Source of the DNA: a virus
Virus record (IMG/VR): IMGVR_UViG_3300023210_000042
Span: 1 to 54,745 of that record
Reading direction: 5' to 3' (one strand)
Length of the DNA stretch: 54,745 bases
Of the stretch, positions 54,648 to 54,745 are shown piece after piece (positions within the stretch are counted from its first letter, which is position 1; each line of letters starts with the position of its first letter). The translations under genes and the position numbers were made by a program. The notes under the pieces are model-generated. The model saw only the letters and a list, made by a program, of their open reading frames with translations. It was not told the origin of the DNA and did no database searches.

Positions 54648-54745
54648 TTATCTTTTTGTTTTAGTTATTAAATCGTTTACTAACATTTCATAGGTTTCAC
54701 CCATTTTAGCAACAACATCGTATTTAACGAAATTTTGTACTTCTC
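54648..54745 (-). CDS. Partial CDS at the window edge
   Basis: The last 31 codons of a minus-strand gene whose start lies outside the window: ...EVQNFVKYDVVAKMGETYEMLVNDLITKTKR. It is helical in appearance and ends 2 bp before the ATG of the next gene. Its identity cannot be told from this piece. Confidence 0.5.
   Translation of the reverse strand, partial: EVQNFVKYDVVAKMGETYEMLVNDLITKTKR

Noticed and set aside
1-54745. Temperate lifestyle (integrase, repressor, attachment sites)
   Set aside because: No integrase or recombinase of lysogeny and no clear att repeat was found; the winged-helix gene alone is not enough.
1-54745. tRNA genes
   Set aside because: No cloverleaf with GGTTC-like T-arm and CCA-type end was noticed; the GATTAA...TTAATC elements that first looked like tRNA-like folds are hammerheads.

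Overview
The window looks like most or all of the genome of a tailed, probably short-tailed (podovirus-like), AT-rich bacteriophage of a marine-type Bacteroidetes host (Flavobacteriia is the best guess). The host inference rests on repeated Bacteroidetes -7 promoter elements (TAnnTTTG, most often TATCTTTGTA), AT-rich start regions with no clear Shine-Dalgarno sequence, a VirE-N type primase-helicase, and many small proteins of kinds I associate with marine Bacteroidetes phages. I see no integrase, transposase, tRNA, CRISPR array, or tail tape-measure or sheath gene.

Layout. (1) 1-4.4 kb, mostly + strand: a zinc-ribbon protein, a GroES-like co-chaperonin and a run of tiny Lys/Arg-rich proteins. 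A two-gene minus-strand island (SET-domain protein and winged-helix regulator) sits inside this run and is driven from a 39-bp divergent promoter region. (2) 4.4-5.3 kb: lysis cassette (small membrane protein, amidase, 3-TM holin). (3) 5.3-10.3 kb: YadA-like trimeric tail fibre, fibre-associated small proteins, a second GroES-like protein and a TerS-like protein. (4) 10.3-30.9 kb: TerL, portal, scaffold, major capsid protein, connector and tail-nozzle genes, spike-like proteins, a cupin-fold protein and two internal virion proteins. (5) 30.9-40.9 kb: one 3320-residue polyvalent ejection protein with a zinc-peptidase motif. (6) 40.9-54.7 kb, all minus strand: replication and recombination (metallophosphoesterase, two DnaA domain-IV-like proteins, VRR-NUC, a PD-(D/E)XK-like protein, SF2 helicase, VirE/D5-like primase-helicase, SSB-like protein, exonuclease plus Rad52-like annealing protein), followed by a tract of very small early genes.

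The most striking content is in the early tract at 51.8-54.5 kb: four minus-strand type I hammerhead ribozymes, at 51793-51850, 52332-52396, 53714-53767 and 54481-54536. Each has the complete catalytic core (CTGATGA, then GAAA, then TC before the cleavage point), a closed stem II whose base pairs covary between copies, a closed stem III that is almost wholly different in sequence in each copy, and an invariant open stem I (GATTAA with TTAATC). All four lie just upstream of a small gene. Three would leave a 21-22 nt AU-rich 5'-OH leader before the next AUG, two include the stop codon of the preceding gene, and one sits directly behind its own -33/-7 promoter. This looks like a built-in, protein-free system for cutting a polycistronic early mRNA into separate messages.

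Other points of interest are a possible roughly 75-nt small RNA between structural genes (18.4 kb), a repeated late-type promoter motif, two GroES-like and two DnaA-domain-IV-like proteins, and a SET methyltransferase beside a set of lysine-rich small proteins. Function calls are from motif reading alone; no database search was possible.
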